A stretch of DNA of 64,000 nt from the NCBI GenBank assembly GCA_949987735.1, contig OX465296.1:209977082-210041081 (forward strand), read 5' to 3'. The notes under the pieces are model-generated. The model was given only the letters and a program-made list of their open reading frames with translations. It was not told the origin of the DNA and searched no databases. This stretch comes from Leucophora obtusa (Eukaryota > Arthropoda > Insecta > Diptera > Anthomyiidae). This document shows, piece by piece, positions 1 through 11,255 of the stretch (positions are counted from its first letter, which is position 1; each line of letters opens with the position of its first letter). Both the position numbers and the translations under genes were made by a program.

Positions 1-600
1 ATTCAATTCTAGTTAATTCAACTTTTGGTCAAGGAATTCATTCAATTGTAGTTAAATCAACTTTTGGTCAAGGAATTCATTCAAGTTCAACTTTTGGTCA
101 AGGAATTCATTCAATTCTAGTTAATTCAACTTTTAGTCAAGGAATTCATTCAATTCTAGTTAATTCAACTTTTAGTCAAGGAATTAAATTTATTTCGTTT
201 AATTCCCTAAAGAATTAAAGTTTTTTCGTTTAATTCACTGAATTAAGTTTCAATTCCTAGGGAATTAAACGAAATAAATTTAATTCCTTGACTAAAAGTT
301 GAATTAACTAGAATTGAATGAATTCCTTGACTAAAAGTTGAATTAACTAGAATTGAATGAATTCCTTGACCAAAAGTTGAACTTGAATGAAGACCTTGAC
401 CAAAAGTTGATTTAACTAGAATTGAATGAATTCCTTGACCAAAAGTTGAATTAACTGGAATTGAATGAATTCCATGATCAAAAGTTGAATTAAGTGCACA
501 GTTGAATGAACTCCTTAGCCAAAAGTTGAATTAACTAGAATTGAATGAATTCCTTTACCAAAAGTTGAATTAACTAGAATTGAATGAATTCCTTGTTGAA
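1..600. repeat. Inverted minisatellite, ~39-bp unit
   Basis: Roughly 39-bp units of the type CAACTTTTGGTCAAGGAATT run head to tail from the window edge to about 200. After a ~50-bp centre (about 206-258) the same unit continues in the opposite orientation (CCTTGACCAAAAGTTGAATT) to about 600, so the array is one large imperfect palindrome with degenerating edges to about 720. The left arm is cut by the window edge. Similar GAATTCATTCAA motifs recur near 5040-5210. No coding content; open frames here are by-products of the repeat. Confidence 0.85.
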
Positions 601-849
601 TGAATTCATAAAATTTTATGAAGGCATTAGAAAAAAATGAATGAATTCCTTTAATATAAATCGAATGAAAAAAAAGGAATTCATTCAATTCCTTAAGTGT
701 GGTCAGGGAATTCATTCCCAAAATATAAATTCAGTTCAAAAAACGGGAATTAGGGAATTAATTCTTCGAAGCTTCTTCATCAATTCAATTGGTTTTGCAT
801 TAATTCTTGTTGTTTCACATTTTATTGTATTTAATTTTGATTTTTTGCG

Positions 850-1676
850 GTAAATTATGTATTTTTATTTTCCATTATATTTCTTCTGTCAAAAAAATAA
901 ATTTTTTGTAAACAAAGTACGAATTTTTACAACTCCAATACATATTTTTACAACTCTGTTCTAATGGCAACAATTTGCCAAATATTTTTAGTGTGTGTTA
1001 GTGTGTCGTCATGAAAATAAAATAGATTCTATTACGACGACAAATCGCCGGACGACATGGAGACATTTTGCTTCCCACACAAAATATATGAAAAAGCAAC
1101 TCTCGTTGTCGTTGTCGACCCAGTTGTGATTAATCTCTTATTCAGTGTGGAATTTTGATGAATACCGAATACGAGTAGTTGCAGAAAGTTGTTTCTGCCG
1201 AAACGAATATTTGTTTGAACTCTAGTCGCTATTTATCGTTTTCACAATTTCAAATGTAGCGTATGATAAAATCGATCTATTCAGGCTTTTAATTTCAATC
1301 TTATTTGATTTTAATATTAACACACTTCTATTTTTTATGCACAACCTTCACTTTTTTCATTTAATATTTTGATGAAAAAAATCATAGTTTTGTTGCGGGT
1401 TGTTTGAATTTGTATATAGAGGTAGATTGAGTATGTATTAAAAGTATTAGCATTACATATTTTTTTTATATTTTTACTATTGTTTACGTAAATAATTGTT
1501 TGTACACACACCTTCTATTTTTTTAAAGTAAATCACTCAATAGCAAAATACCTCTTGTGAGTATCTTAGAAATAATAGCAACCAATAATAGTAAGAAGAA
1601 ATAAAAAAAAGAACTAACTGCAAATAACTCTTATTTTAATAACAAACAGTCTATAAAGCTCTTTCAATCCATCAAC
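850..1676. other. Region upstream of gene 1, no recognised element
   Basis: AT-rich single-copy-looking sequence leading into the first gene. I see no convincing TATA/initiator pair at a proper distance: a TATAAA at about 1652-1657 lies too close to the start codon (1677) to place a transcription start before it. Confidence 0.4.
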
Positions 1677-2045
1677 ATGAATAAAGTAAGTATTTTTAGT
1701 AAAAAATTTAAAACATTTTTCCGGATGATGAATAATTGAAATGCAATTTCGCAGATTAGTGGATTCCAACTCACATGGATTCTTTTGTTAGTCTTCAGTT
1801 GTGTGTTTTACTCAACAGTTGGTCTACCGGTAACAACAAATTCATTAATCATTGATGCAGCGCCCTCTGTAGTATCATATCAAGGTTCATCACAAAATTA
1901 TGCACATTTAGTGATATCACCACGTGGCCGGGCACTAGGTTATGTCGCACCCACTAATCTAAATCATACCGTTCATCATACGGAAAAAGTTAAAGATTTA
2001 GATTTGGATTTTTTGGATATACGACCGATTTATATGCATCATTAG
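1677..2045 (+). CDS. Small secreted protein, cuticle/retinin-like gene architecture
   Basis: Two exons. Exon 1 is 1677-1685 (Met-Asn-Lys), followed by a GTAAGT donor at 1686. The intron is 69 bp (1686-1754) and ends in CGCAG; exon 2 is 1755-2045. Splicing joins the short first exon in frame to a hydrophobic stretch (ISGFQLTWILLLVFSCVFYS), giving a clean signal peptide, which is the main reason for this start. Cleavage is likely just after the STVG at about residues 24-27. The mature protein (99 residues before cleavage) has VVSY, an ISPRGRALGYVAP segment, several His (HTVHH), an acidic patch (DLDLDFLD) and ends in MHH. No cysteines lie in the mature part. A candidate polyadenylation signal AATAAA is at 2195-2200. 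The architecture matches the two other genes here, so a secreted cuticle-type role is inferred; I do not recognise a domain with certainty. Confidence 0.8.
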
Positions 2046-2453
2046 ATAATATTTTATAAATAATATAATTTTAACTAAAAAAAAAAGAGTGATGGAAAAT
2101 ACTCGTATAAAAGAAGTAAAGAGTGGAATTTTAATACAAAACAATTAAAAATATTACGATTTGGATGCGGGAAGGGAATTTAAATTAACGGTGAAATAAA
2201 TATAGGGAAATATATAATAAAACGTGTAACAAAAAGTAACTGTGGGTTTAACAAAAAGGACAAAGTCATTATACCCTGTACTATATAGTGTGAGGTACAA
2301 CTTTATAGAAACGCGTTAAAAAGTTCAAATACCGATATCGTAACTAATAGAGGTTTCGGTTTATGTGATGTCTATTAGGTCATATGTTCTTATTTCCGAA
2401 TTTGTACGTTACTTAAATATCGAGTCGACAGTTTTCATAATACCAATATAAAT

Positions 2454-3032
2454 GAGTAAAAAAGTTAAAGTCGGGCATGCCGACTATATAATACCCTATG
2501 CCCGTCTGGTTAAAAGCCAACTAATGTTTGGATCCGAAATTCGAATGGGTTAAAATGGACTTGTGTCAAAATTTTATAGAAAAAAGGTAAAATAAGAGAT
2601 AATCGAAAATGTAGCCCATATAGGCGATAAGTCCAAATATGGACCGATCCTATCTAAAATCAATAGGCTTTATCCTTGAGACCATATGAGTCAGCGAGCC
2701 AAATTTCATTGAAATATCTTCGTATTTCCTACTTGCAGCGTATAAACAACCAATTTTATGGGGACATTTATAAGGGCACTAGGTCTAAACATGGACCGAT
2801 TTTAACCAAAATCAATAGGCCGACATAGGTCGTTGTAACAAATTTCATCAAAATATCTTAATATTTGCGACCTGTAGAGTGCGCACAAGAATTCATGGAC
2901 GGACATCGTTAAATCGAAACAAGAAGTGATTCTAAGTCGATCGGTATACTAAAAGGTGGGTCCAATATTTTTGGTGTTACAAACACCAGCACAAACTTAT
3001 TATACCCTGCCCACGTAGTGGTGTAGGGTATA
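2454..3032 (+). repeat. Dispersed fly repeat 'GTAGTGG-hairpin' family, copy 1
   Basis: Starts with GAGTAAAAAAGTTAAAGTCG and GGCATGCCGACTATA, contains CTAGGTCTAAACATGGACCG and a run of GGACGGACATCG, and ends in a hairpin TATACCCTGCCCACGTAGTG/GTGTAGGGTATA (about 3001-3032). The same beginning, body and end occur at 6716-7513, 19167-20566 (reverse), 47848-49128 and partly at 50935-51254. Non-coding; any open frames are incidental. Element class unknown to me. Confidence 0.85.
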
Positions 3033-5320
3033 AAAATGGAAATTGTGAAGTTTTTGGGTTTTTAGGTTTTTTTGTAGGGAGGTCTTGACTAAAAATTAGT
3101 TAAAAATTGTTTTGCAAAAAAGAAGTACCTACACATATTCATTTGTCCCCCTATCAGATCTTGTAACTGTCCGTGTAAATTATTACATCAATAGTTGTTT
3201 AATAATATAAACTTCTACAAGTTATTACATAATATAATAGTAAAATATAAAATAACAATAAAGAAAAATATTAAATTATTACAGTGATGTTATAACCAAA
3301 ACAAATGTCATCATACTTTGGTGCAAAGAAAACACAAAAAATCAAACAAACGACTTAATTCTATTCGAATGGAAAGATTTCCTTAGAAATTGCATGTTTA
3401 CATGTAGTATATCAGTATGATAAATTTAAAAGTTTGTACTTGGTTACCAGAGCTTCGTAAGACTTAATTCTATTTAAGATTAATTCATGGAAATCGTAAT
3501 TCAGATTTTAAAAATCTTCATATTCATTTATAAGATTCATTTCCAAATAATAATTGAAGAAATTCCCTACTTGAATCACTCAAATCGTACATTCATTCAT
3601 AATTGTTTTATGAACCAATGAAGAATTTCATTATGTATATAATATTTGATTAATATTATGAAATTTTTCATAACTTTTCTTTCATAAAATTTCATAATTT
3701 CATTAAAAAAATTCATTGAATTTCATAAATTAGATCTTCATAAATTTAATGAAAATGTTCTTTATATTTATGAAATTGTTCAATAGTATTTACTTTTTTT
3801 AATTTTTTTGTAAAATATCGTCATTCCCTGTGAGAATAATCTTTTATAATTTTTTTTATTAATTTTTTATTATTAATTTTAGACTATAAAATTTTTTTAT
3901 AAATCATATTAATTTTTTCGAAACTTTTTTTATTAAACTTTTTAATTTAAATTCTTGTAGTTTATTTAATCTTCTTTTTCTATTTTAACTGCACAATTTT
4001 CTTGAGCTTAAGGTTTTGGTTTTTATATATAAAAAGTTTTTTTATTTCAATATTTTTTAATTTAATGAATTCTTTTTTTAGATATATTTTTTACATCCGT
4101 AAAATATGCTACGATTTTATTACGCCTTTTGCATTTGCACTCCAGCTTAGCAACGACAACAACCAACTATAATAAATAATAGTAAATGAAATTGCTTCAT
4201 AGATATTATGGAGCTCTTCATTGGCTGAATGATTTATTCATTGGACGAGTGGCCTATTAATTTTATGAAGAGTTTCATTCATTTTATGAAGAGTTTCATT
4301 AATTTTATGAACTTTTCATAAACTATGAAGAAATTCATTACTGAAGTGATGAAAATACTCTCAGTGCAGGTCAGTTGAATAGTGTATGGCCTGGTTTGCG
4401 TATCTGCGAAAGACATTTTTCAGACTTGAATAAAAATCAAAGCAATTTTGATTTTTACGCAATATTTTAGCACTTATGCAAGTCGGTTGTGCAATGTTAG
4501 GTGAAATTAGCATAGTTCGGCAGTGATATTTGAAGACTAAACATCATAAACACGGATAAAAGAAATTTAAAATATTAATAAACGTAAAGTAAAAAATGTT
4601 AGTATTAATTTATTAACATCACCAAAGAATTTCAGGTATTTTGGCCTGCTCAAAGTGTAAAATGTAGCATTAAAAGACTGATATTGCAATAACAATCCGC
4701 TACATGTTTCTGCTGATACGTATAAATTAAAATAAAATTTGCCCAATTTGCTTGAATAGTGTGAGGAGCTCTAACTGACTTGGTCAAACTCGATACTGTG
4801 CAAGTCACTTCCCTAGTCTATTGCCCGCATAACACAGAATTAAAGCCAAAGTACACAAGCTATACAAAGCACTATTACGAGTAATATTATTTATTTATTT
4901 TAGACGAATTTTAAACGTAGTCAATTTGTATTATTCTAATAATTCGGCATATAATTGCAATTTTCAATTTTTCATTTGACTAAACGAATGCAAAAAAAAC
5001 ACAGTTTCATTAACCTTTTTACTAAATCAATTCGGGTAAATTTGAATTCATTCAATAAGAATTCATTCAAAATAGAATTAATTCATATAATTTAAAGCTT
5101 TTGTGAGTTAAGCTATTGAATTAATTAGATAAGAATGGTATTACGGAATGAAATTTAATTCGAATTACATTAATTTTTAAAAAGTGAATTAAAGAATTAA
5201 TTCTTTTAAATCATTGTGGGTTACACACAACAGAGGGAAAGAAAATTGAATTATATTCCAATTGAATATATCGTCAACGCGTCTACAACAGCACTTATAG
5301 GTTAATTTTTTTAAAATAAA
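3033..5320. other. Repeat-rich AT DNA, ATGAA/TTCAT motifs
   Basis: No gene seen. About 3480-4350 is dense in ATGAA/TTCAT words in both orientations, as in the short TIR element at 57727-58121, and probably represents an old inverted-repeat element. 5040-5210 repeats GAATTCATTCAA words like the minisatellite at the window start. Confidence 0.45.
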
Positions 5321-5631
5321 TTAACCCTCCGATGACCGACAAGGTCCCTAGGGACCTTTTGGGTTTTCAGAGATGCATCATTGACTTTTATATATGCGAT
5401 GTTTTGAACCGATTTCACTAATTTTGACACGATTCTTGTATGTGTTTTATCATAATCAGCGGTTTGAAGACATTTTATACGTGGAGAACCTACAAGGTCC
5501 CCAGGGACCTTTTGTATGTTTTTATGGATTTTTTTCTGTTTCATTTCTATTTGTGAAATTTAGAGTGAGGGTGAGAAGAAAAAAAGTGAGTCGTCAGTGG
5601 CAATTATTTGTTCGTCAACGTGAGTTAAAAT

Positions 5632-5863
5632 TCACTCACGCGCCCATCTCAAATAAATACAGCTGTTAGATTGTAATATTTGTTTTCCTACTGTTTTTCT
5701 TTACTGGGCAGATATCACATCCGCTGGGAGAAGGTGCCCTACCATCATTGGTATGCCCTAATAATCGGATAGACATCGTAAGACTGATTTTACACGGGTT
5801 TGTTTGTCTTGATCCTGTCTGGCTTGAACATTTCTCCACCTTGAACAAATGCAATATGTGCAA
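5632..5863 (-). pseudogene. piggyBac-like transposase C-terminal remnant
   Basis: The minus-strand frame contains RLLGHTNDGRAPSPSG then CDIC followed by KKNSRKTNIT, resembling the Cys-rich C-terminal tail of piggyBac transposases (a C-x2-C pair after a RLxGxH/PPxPSG-type stretch and a basic K/R-T spacer). The frame stops at ATC TAA just after the spacer. A one-base shift restores SNSCIYLRWARE up to a stop at 5632-5634, so a frameshift is likely. The N-terminal and catalytic DDD regions are not recognisable. Identification is by motif memory plus position inside the TTAA element and is moderate. Confidence 0.5.
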
Positions 5864-6715
5864 TGTTTCTGCATATGTGTAGGCCCAAGAGCCACCGGAG
5901 CAGCACCGGCAATATAATTACCATGTATTTTTATTTATTTCATCTTATATTTATACATATTTTATTTTTTGTCTTATATTAGCTGAATTTAATTACCTTA
6001 TATCAATTATTTACTTTAAGGGGGGTAACTACTGTAACAACAGCATTTTAAAGTGCATATTTAAATGGTTGTCAAAAATTCAATTAACAATATTTTTTTA
6101 TTTAAAAGGCATATAATTTTAGTATTCTCAAAAAATATTACTTTTAAATTTCCCCAGTCAAAATCGCCAGGGTTGCCACTTCAATACAGGCCTTTTACTG
6201 GCCTGTCCAGACTTCATTATTTATCGGAAAATAAAAACGTAAAGTGATTCTTAATAGCAGATAAACTCCTTAGTCCTTATCGTGGCCCAATTTTTTTTTT
6301 TAATTTTTTTTAACAAAGTTGCCACACGAACTTAGGAATTTCAAAAACGGCAAGAAAAAACAACATTGCTTGGAATATAAAATTTATTTGACTGAAATTC
6401 AAAAAAAGGGCCACGAGAAGGACTACAGTTTTTTGTTGACTACGAAAGAAAAAAACCACATCAAAATCGGTTTACCCGCTTTGGCTGTATAGTGGTAAAA
6501 AAAAAAAAATTGTATACAAATTTAAAGAATGGAATATTACTTTGAGACTAAAACATATTTTACAAAAAAATATTTGAAAATTTTATTACTTCGAATTTTC
6601 TATTGAAATTTTTGGAGAATATACTGAAGATGTACTCTATCTAAATAAAATATAAATATAAATTCGAAAACAAAATTTTTTCTATGGTCGATACCCACCT
6701 TAACTCAATAAAAAA

Positions 6716-7513
6716 CGAGTAAAAAGGTTAAAGTCGGGCATGCCGACTATACAATACCCTACACCAGTCTGGGTAAAAGCCAACTAATGTTTGGATCCAA
6801 AATTCGAATGGGTTAAAATGGGGCTTGTGTCAAAATTTTCTATAATCTGAGTCAGCGCACCCAATTTCTTTAAAATATTTTAATATTTGCGATCTGCAGT
6901 TTGTAACCAAGCCAATTTTGGGGGGACCCTTATATGTGCACTAGGTCTAAACATGTACCGATGTTCACCGAAATCAATAGGCGCACCCAATTTCTTTAAA
7001 ATATTTTAATATTTGCGATCTGCAGTTTGTAACCAAGCCAATTTTGGGGGGACCCTTATATGTGCACTAGGTCTAAACATGTACCGATGTTCACCGAAAT
7101 CAATAGGCTTCGTCCTTGGGCCAAAATAGGTCTGTGTAGCAAATTTCATCAAAATATCTTAATATTTGCGACCTGCAGCGTATAAACAATATAATTTTGG
7201 GGGGACCCTTATATGGACACTAGGTCTAAACATGGACCGATGTTTACCAAAATCAATAGGCGTCGTCCTTGGGCCGACATAAGTCGGTGTACCAAGTTTC
7301 ATCAAAATATCTTAATATTTGCGACCTGTAGAGTGCGCACAAGAATGCATGGACAGACAGACAGACGGACAGACGGACATCGTTAAAACGAAATAAAAAA
7401 AAATTCTAAGCCGATCGGTATACTATAAGGTGGGTCTAAGACCAATATTTTTTGGTGTTACAAACATCAGCACAAACTTATAATACCCTGACCACATAGT
7501 GGTGTAGGGTATA
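6716..7513 (+). repeat. GTAGTGG-hairpin repeat, copy 2 (nested, with internal duplication)
   Basis: Same start (CGAGTAAAAAGGTTAAAGTC) and end hairpin (CACATAGTGGTGTAGGGTAT) as copy 1. It lies inside the piggyBac-type element. A 126-bp internal segment is present twice head to tail (6855-6980 and 6981-7106), apparently identical by eye, a sign of recent unequal exchange. Confidence 0.85.
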
Positions 7514-7860
7514 ATAATCTTTTTTGCCCTACATTTTTTTATGTTTCTGTAAGAAATTTATATCGGCACACATTTTGTAATCATATAGGACATATAGGTA
7601 TTAAAATTCCCCAATTCTAACAAAAAATAAACATAAAAATAACGAATTATCTGATACATTAACATTTTAGGTGCCTGGGGACCTTGTACGTCATCGACCG
7701 TTGGAAAAAATGTGGGTCATCGGAGGGTTAAGAATTTTATTTTTAGACCTAAAAAAATAATATCAGGAAGTTTTATCAATATCCGCTCAGGAATATCTGT
7801 TATGTTTTATTAATATGTTTTTAATCTCTTACATCTTCTTAATAAAACTTTAAATTATAA

Positions 7861-8519
7861 CCCAGTGTATAAAATCATTACCAGATATGTGGTTATGTAA
7901 CTACATACTTGGTAATGGTAACTAGTTACTTTTGTTATTACATTTCTTATTACCTTTATATGGCGATGTCGCGAAAAATAATGAGTTGTCGTTACACACC
8001 AGCATACGAAAAATCAAAAAATATATCGTTACCTATGTGCTTACCAGTACTGACAAAAATAATGAGTCTAAAAATAGATTTTCTAAAAAATAAATTATAT
8101 AAAAAAAAATATTTTTATTGTATTTTTTTTTTTAATAAAATTTGCTGGTGCGGGAATCGAACCTGGGTCTACAGATTGCCAGTCAACAGCTCTACCATCT
8201 GAGCTATATCGACATGTAATATTTAATAGATAAAAACATAATTGACCTGCTGCACACAAGTAAGCTTACTCGCCAACATACAAAAAATCAAAAAATATGT
8301 GGTTACATATATCCTTACTAGTGTTTAAAAAATATTGAGTCTAAAAATAGATTTCAAAAAATTTTAAAAAAAATCTAAAAAATTATTTTCTATTTGAAAT
8401 AATGATAAAAATAAGTCATTATCAGTAACTCATTATTTTATGTTTTAAAATAATACAGAAGGTAAGTGGGTCTCATTACTGGAAGTCCAAAAAATAATGA
8501 TATGTCATTCTACACTGGG
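7861..8519. mobile_element. TIR element CCCAGTGTA carrying a tRNA-like unit
   Basis: The left end CCCAGTGTATAAAATCATTA and right end TGTCATTCTACACTGGG form an inverted repeat (CCCAGTGTA-AA). The body is rich in ATTA/TAAT words (GTAACTAGTTAC, TAATGAGTCTAAAAATAG). A tRNA-like segment lies inside in reverse orientation at 8144-8213. A second copy with the same order of motifs lies at 53852-54230. No protein coding sequence, so it is non-autonomous. Confidence 0.75.
8144..8213 (-). pseudogene. tRNA-like sequence, Ala-type (GGC) anticodon loop
   Basis: On the minus strand a 70-base cloverleaf-like unit has an A box (TAGCTCAGATGGTAGAGC), an anticodon loop CTGGCAA (would read GGC) and a B box GGTTCGATTCC. 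The D stem is intact, the acceptor stem pairs only partly and the T stem is imperfect. No 3' T-run follows in the transcribed direction. I read it as a tRNA-derived module of the surrounding TIR element, not a working tRNA gene. Confidence 0.65.
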
Positions 8520-8839
8520 AATCGTTGATTTTTTAAAATTTAAAAAAAAAATTAAAAAACTTTAAATTGTAAATTTGATAATTACGGAAATGAATTCCAT
8601 GCAAATGCATATTTTTTCTCGATAGTTCAAAACTAACATGGACTAAATATTTATCCAAATCAGTAAATTTAGAACAAAATGGCATCGATTTGTAGTTGCA
8701 TATTTTTGCATATTTTGTTAAATCTTCGGTGCCTTTTTAATGCATATTTTGCGCTTTTTAATGCATATTTGTGCTTATTTTTATTTTTAGGAGCATTTTT
8801 TATTTTGTAAAAAAAAACATAAAAAATTGATACGTTTTC

Positions 8840-9090
8840 ATATTTTGATTCAATCAAAATAAACATTCTTAAAAACCTTATTGACCTGGAAACTCTTCGA
8901 GTTGTGTGTCTGTTTGCAATATAACTAACTTAAATATATTTTGAAGTTTTAAAGTGCATAATTTTTGCAAAAATAATCGTTTTTAGTGCATATTTCTTAT
9001 ATTTTTAATGCATATTTTTCTTTTTTCAGCCGCATATTTTAGGCGCATATCTTCCATTTTCAAGTGCATGAAATTCCTTGCCCTATTGAT
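8840..9090 (+). repeat. Dispersed TGCATATTT repeat, copy A
   Basis: Runs of TGCATATTTT, AGCCGCATATTTT and the end CATGAAATTCCTTGCCCTA are shared with 51430-52100, where a MITE interrupts them. The ending CTTCCTTGCCCTAG recurs near 59970. A broader TGCATATTT-rich zone begins near 8580. No coding content. Confidence 0.65.
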
Positions 9091-9324
9091 AACAGTGTTT
9101 AAAAATTATGACCCTTTTGGCACTAATTTAAATCAGTTTTATAAAAGGCACTTTAGTATATTAAAATGTCCTTAGTACAATACTAACCTTAGTAAAAAAT
9201 GTATTTATTGCGATAACTTTTGCAAATGGAAACTGTATTTCTTGAAATTTTGCAAGAACAGTTTTTAGAGGTGACCCCATATTATACTAAAAGTTGGACT
9301 TTGGGGCAGGGTTGGCAGGCAATA

Positions 9325-9863
9325 CCGCTAAAATACCGTTATCGATTCAAAACCCTTTCAACTGACTACCGTTACCCCTAAAATACCGTTACCGAAATAA
9401 CTGAAATACCATTATCCTTTAAATACCGATACCGAAATAAATGAAATATCGATACCCTTAAAATACCGTTACCGAAATAAATGAAATACCGTATTTTTAA
9501 TTTTCTGCTTTTGGTAATTGCACGTGGTTATTCAGTTATTTTGTCCATTATGTTGGTAATTTGGTTCTGTTTTTAATGTCGTTTGTTTTTTGTAAAAAAA
9601 ATTGCGACATGAACCGAAATAACTGACTACCGTTATCCTTAAAATACCATTACCGAAGTAATGAAATACCGTTAACCTTAAAATACCGTTACCGAAATAT
9701 TCAAAAAAACCATTATCCTTAAAATTCCGTTACCGAAATAACTGAAAAACCGTTATCCTTAAAATACCGATACCGAAATAAATGAAATAGCGTTACCCTT
9801 AAAACACCGTTACCGAAATAATCTAAAATAGCGTTACCCTTACCGATAACCGCATCGTTTGGG
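9325..9863. repeat. Minisatellite AAATACCGTTACCGAAATAA
   Basis: Degenerate ~33-40-bp units of AAATACCGTTACCGAAATAA / TGAAATACCGTTACCCTTAA, interrupted by unrelated sequence at about 9495-9610. Unit variants (GTTACC, GATACC, TTATCC) are intermixed. Confidence 0.8.
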
Positions 9864-10780
9864 TTACCATCCATGCTTTGAGGACAACTTGGAAAGCTAT
9901 GCTGCCATATAAAATTTTTTTAAAATCGCAGTTTTAACGTATAGGCCGCTATAGATTAATACATTTTTTTGTTGAAATATTTTCCTTTTATTTGCTTCTT
10001 TAATAAGCCATAGGATTTATTAAGGCCTCTTGCTTTCAGCGATTCAGTTTGCTAAAATCTTAAAAAACCATAAAAATCCGTATAAAACGCGAACAGTGCT
10101 TTTAATATCAAGTTTTATGCATCAAATTTTAAGCCTAAATATGAATACAGGTCCTGTGCCTACATTTCACCACAAAAAATTTATATTGATTGCATTTGAA
10201 AATTTTTGTATATAAAAAACTAAATGGAAAACCGCCATACTTTAAAGAAATTTCGCGGAAAATCTTTACCTTAGATCAAAAAATAAAGTATGCCATTGTA
10301 ATCAGCATGTCCGAAATATATAGAATTGATGGTCAGAGCTCTATTAATTTTTAAAAGTCAAGATTTTGTCATGCAGAGTAATGATATAGCAGCTGATAAA
10401 AACAATATACCTAAATTTACACGAAAGAAATATGGGCTTCTTCGTGCAAGAAGAAGAAGAAGAATATTCCTCTCTCAGGACCGCTCTCATTTACCCAATT
10501 TTCGAGTATGTGAACGCTTTTTAGTAAAATTGGGAGGCCGCGGGATTGGTGTAAAGTTAAAATAATTAATATCACTCATACGCAGTAGGGGACAAACAAA
10601 AATCCAATTTTATTTTACGGCTTTAAACTAATGATGGAATCAAATTTGTTCATTAAATACTTTAGATAATTGTCAATCAAATCTTTACAAGTCATTAAAC
10701 AAATGAAATTCAATATTTTAGTTATTATGCATGTGGCAACATGCATGCACACAGAAAAAAAGTATTCAAATTAAGCAGAA
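9864..10780. other. No recognised gene or element
   Basis: AT-rich intergenic DNA. An open frame at 10326-10565 with an RARRRRR stretch has no recognisable domain, intron signals or coding-like composition and is not called. Confidence 0.4.
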
Positions 10781-10793
10781 ACATTATTATATT

Positions 10794-10966
10794 AAAAAAA
10801 AAACTGCTTTGAAATCAAACCAACAGGGCTCACTCACCCATTAGGATAAGCCATATCCTATGGCACTCATTCACTCACTCACCCATTAGGATATGCCATA
10901 GGATATGGCTTATCCTAATGGGTGAGTGAGCCCTGTTGGTTTGATTTCAAAGCAGTTTTTTTTTTT
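10794..10966. repeat. Perfect long palindrome (72-bp arms, 28-bp loop)
   Basis: Left arm 10794-10865 (A-run, CTGCTTTGAAATCAAACCAA ... CCATATCCTATGGCA) is the exact reverse complement of 10894-10965. The 28-base loop holds a further direct copy of CACTCACCCATTAGGATA from the arm. Flanking A/T runs are also complementary. This would fold into a long hairpin. It resembles the core of a foldback/MITE element. Confidence 0.9.
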
Positions 10967-11255
10967 AATTTAATATGGATATCCAAATTAGGATATGCCA
11001 TAGAGGAGAGAAAATTCAGGAAGATGTAGTTTTTTAGCGGCCTAATCTCATGTTTAGGAGATTAAAGGGCGTCTTAGAAATTGTTTTTTTCGTTTTATTT
11101 TAAGAAATTTTAATTTTTGGGTCAAATTGATTATCAAATGAAAGGTATTTGAAAGGCATATTTCGTGCTTAATTGTTTTTGTGAATTATAAGACATACAT
11201 TTTAAGGATATTTGGTTTTTGACGACTTTCTCCGAAGCGCTACTTTCATCTACAT

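Larger units (their letters stand above)
5321..7731 (-). mobile_element. piggyBac-type element with TTAA ends, degenerate
   Basis: The left end reads TTAACCCTCCGATGACCGAC at 5321-5340 and the right end reads GGTCATCGGAGGGTTAA at 7715-7731, so both ends are TTAA followed by a CCCTCCGATGACC inverted repeat. A sub-terminal CCCTAGGGACCTT (about 5346) is matched by CTGGGGACCTTGT (about 7674). TTAA target duplication and CCC termini are the hallmark of piggyBac. A broken transposase tail on the minus strand lies next to the 5321 end, as expected for the 3' end of such an element. A GTAGTGG-hairpin repeat (6716-7513) is nested inside, so this copy is old. Confidence 0.75.

Noticed and set aside
1652..1657. 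TATA box for gene 1
   Set aside because: Only ~25 bases before the ATG, so transcription would start at or after the start codon.
9060..9090. Helitron 3' end (CCTTGCCCTA followed by T)
   Set aside because: Three repeats end in CTTGCCCTAR-T, but no TC start, no terminal hairpin and no helicase were seen; too weak.
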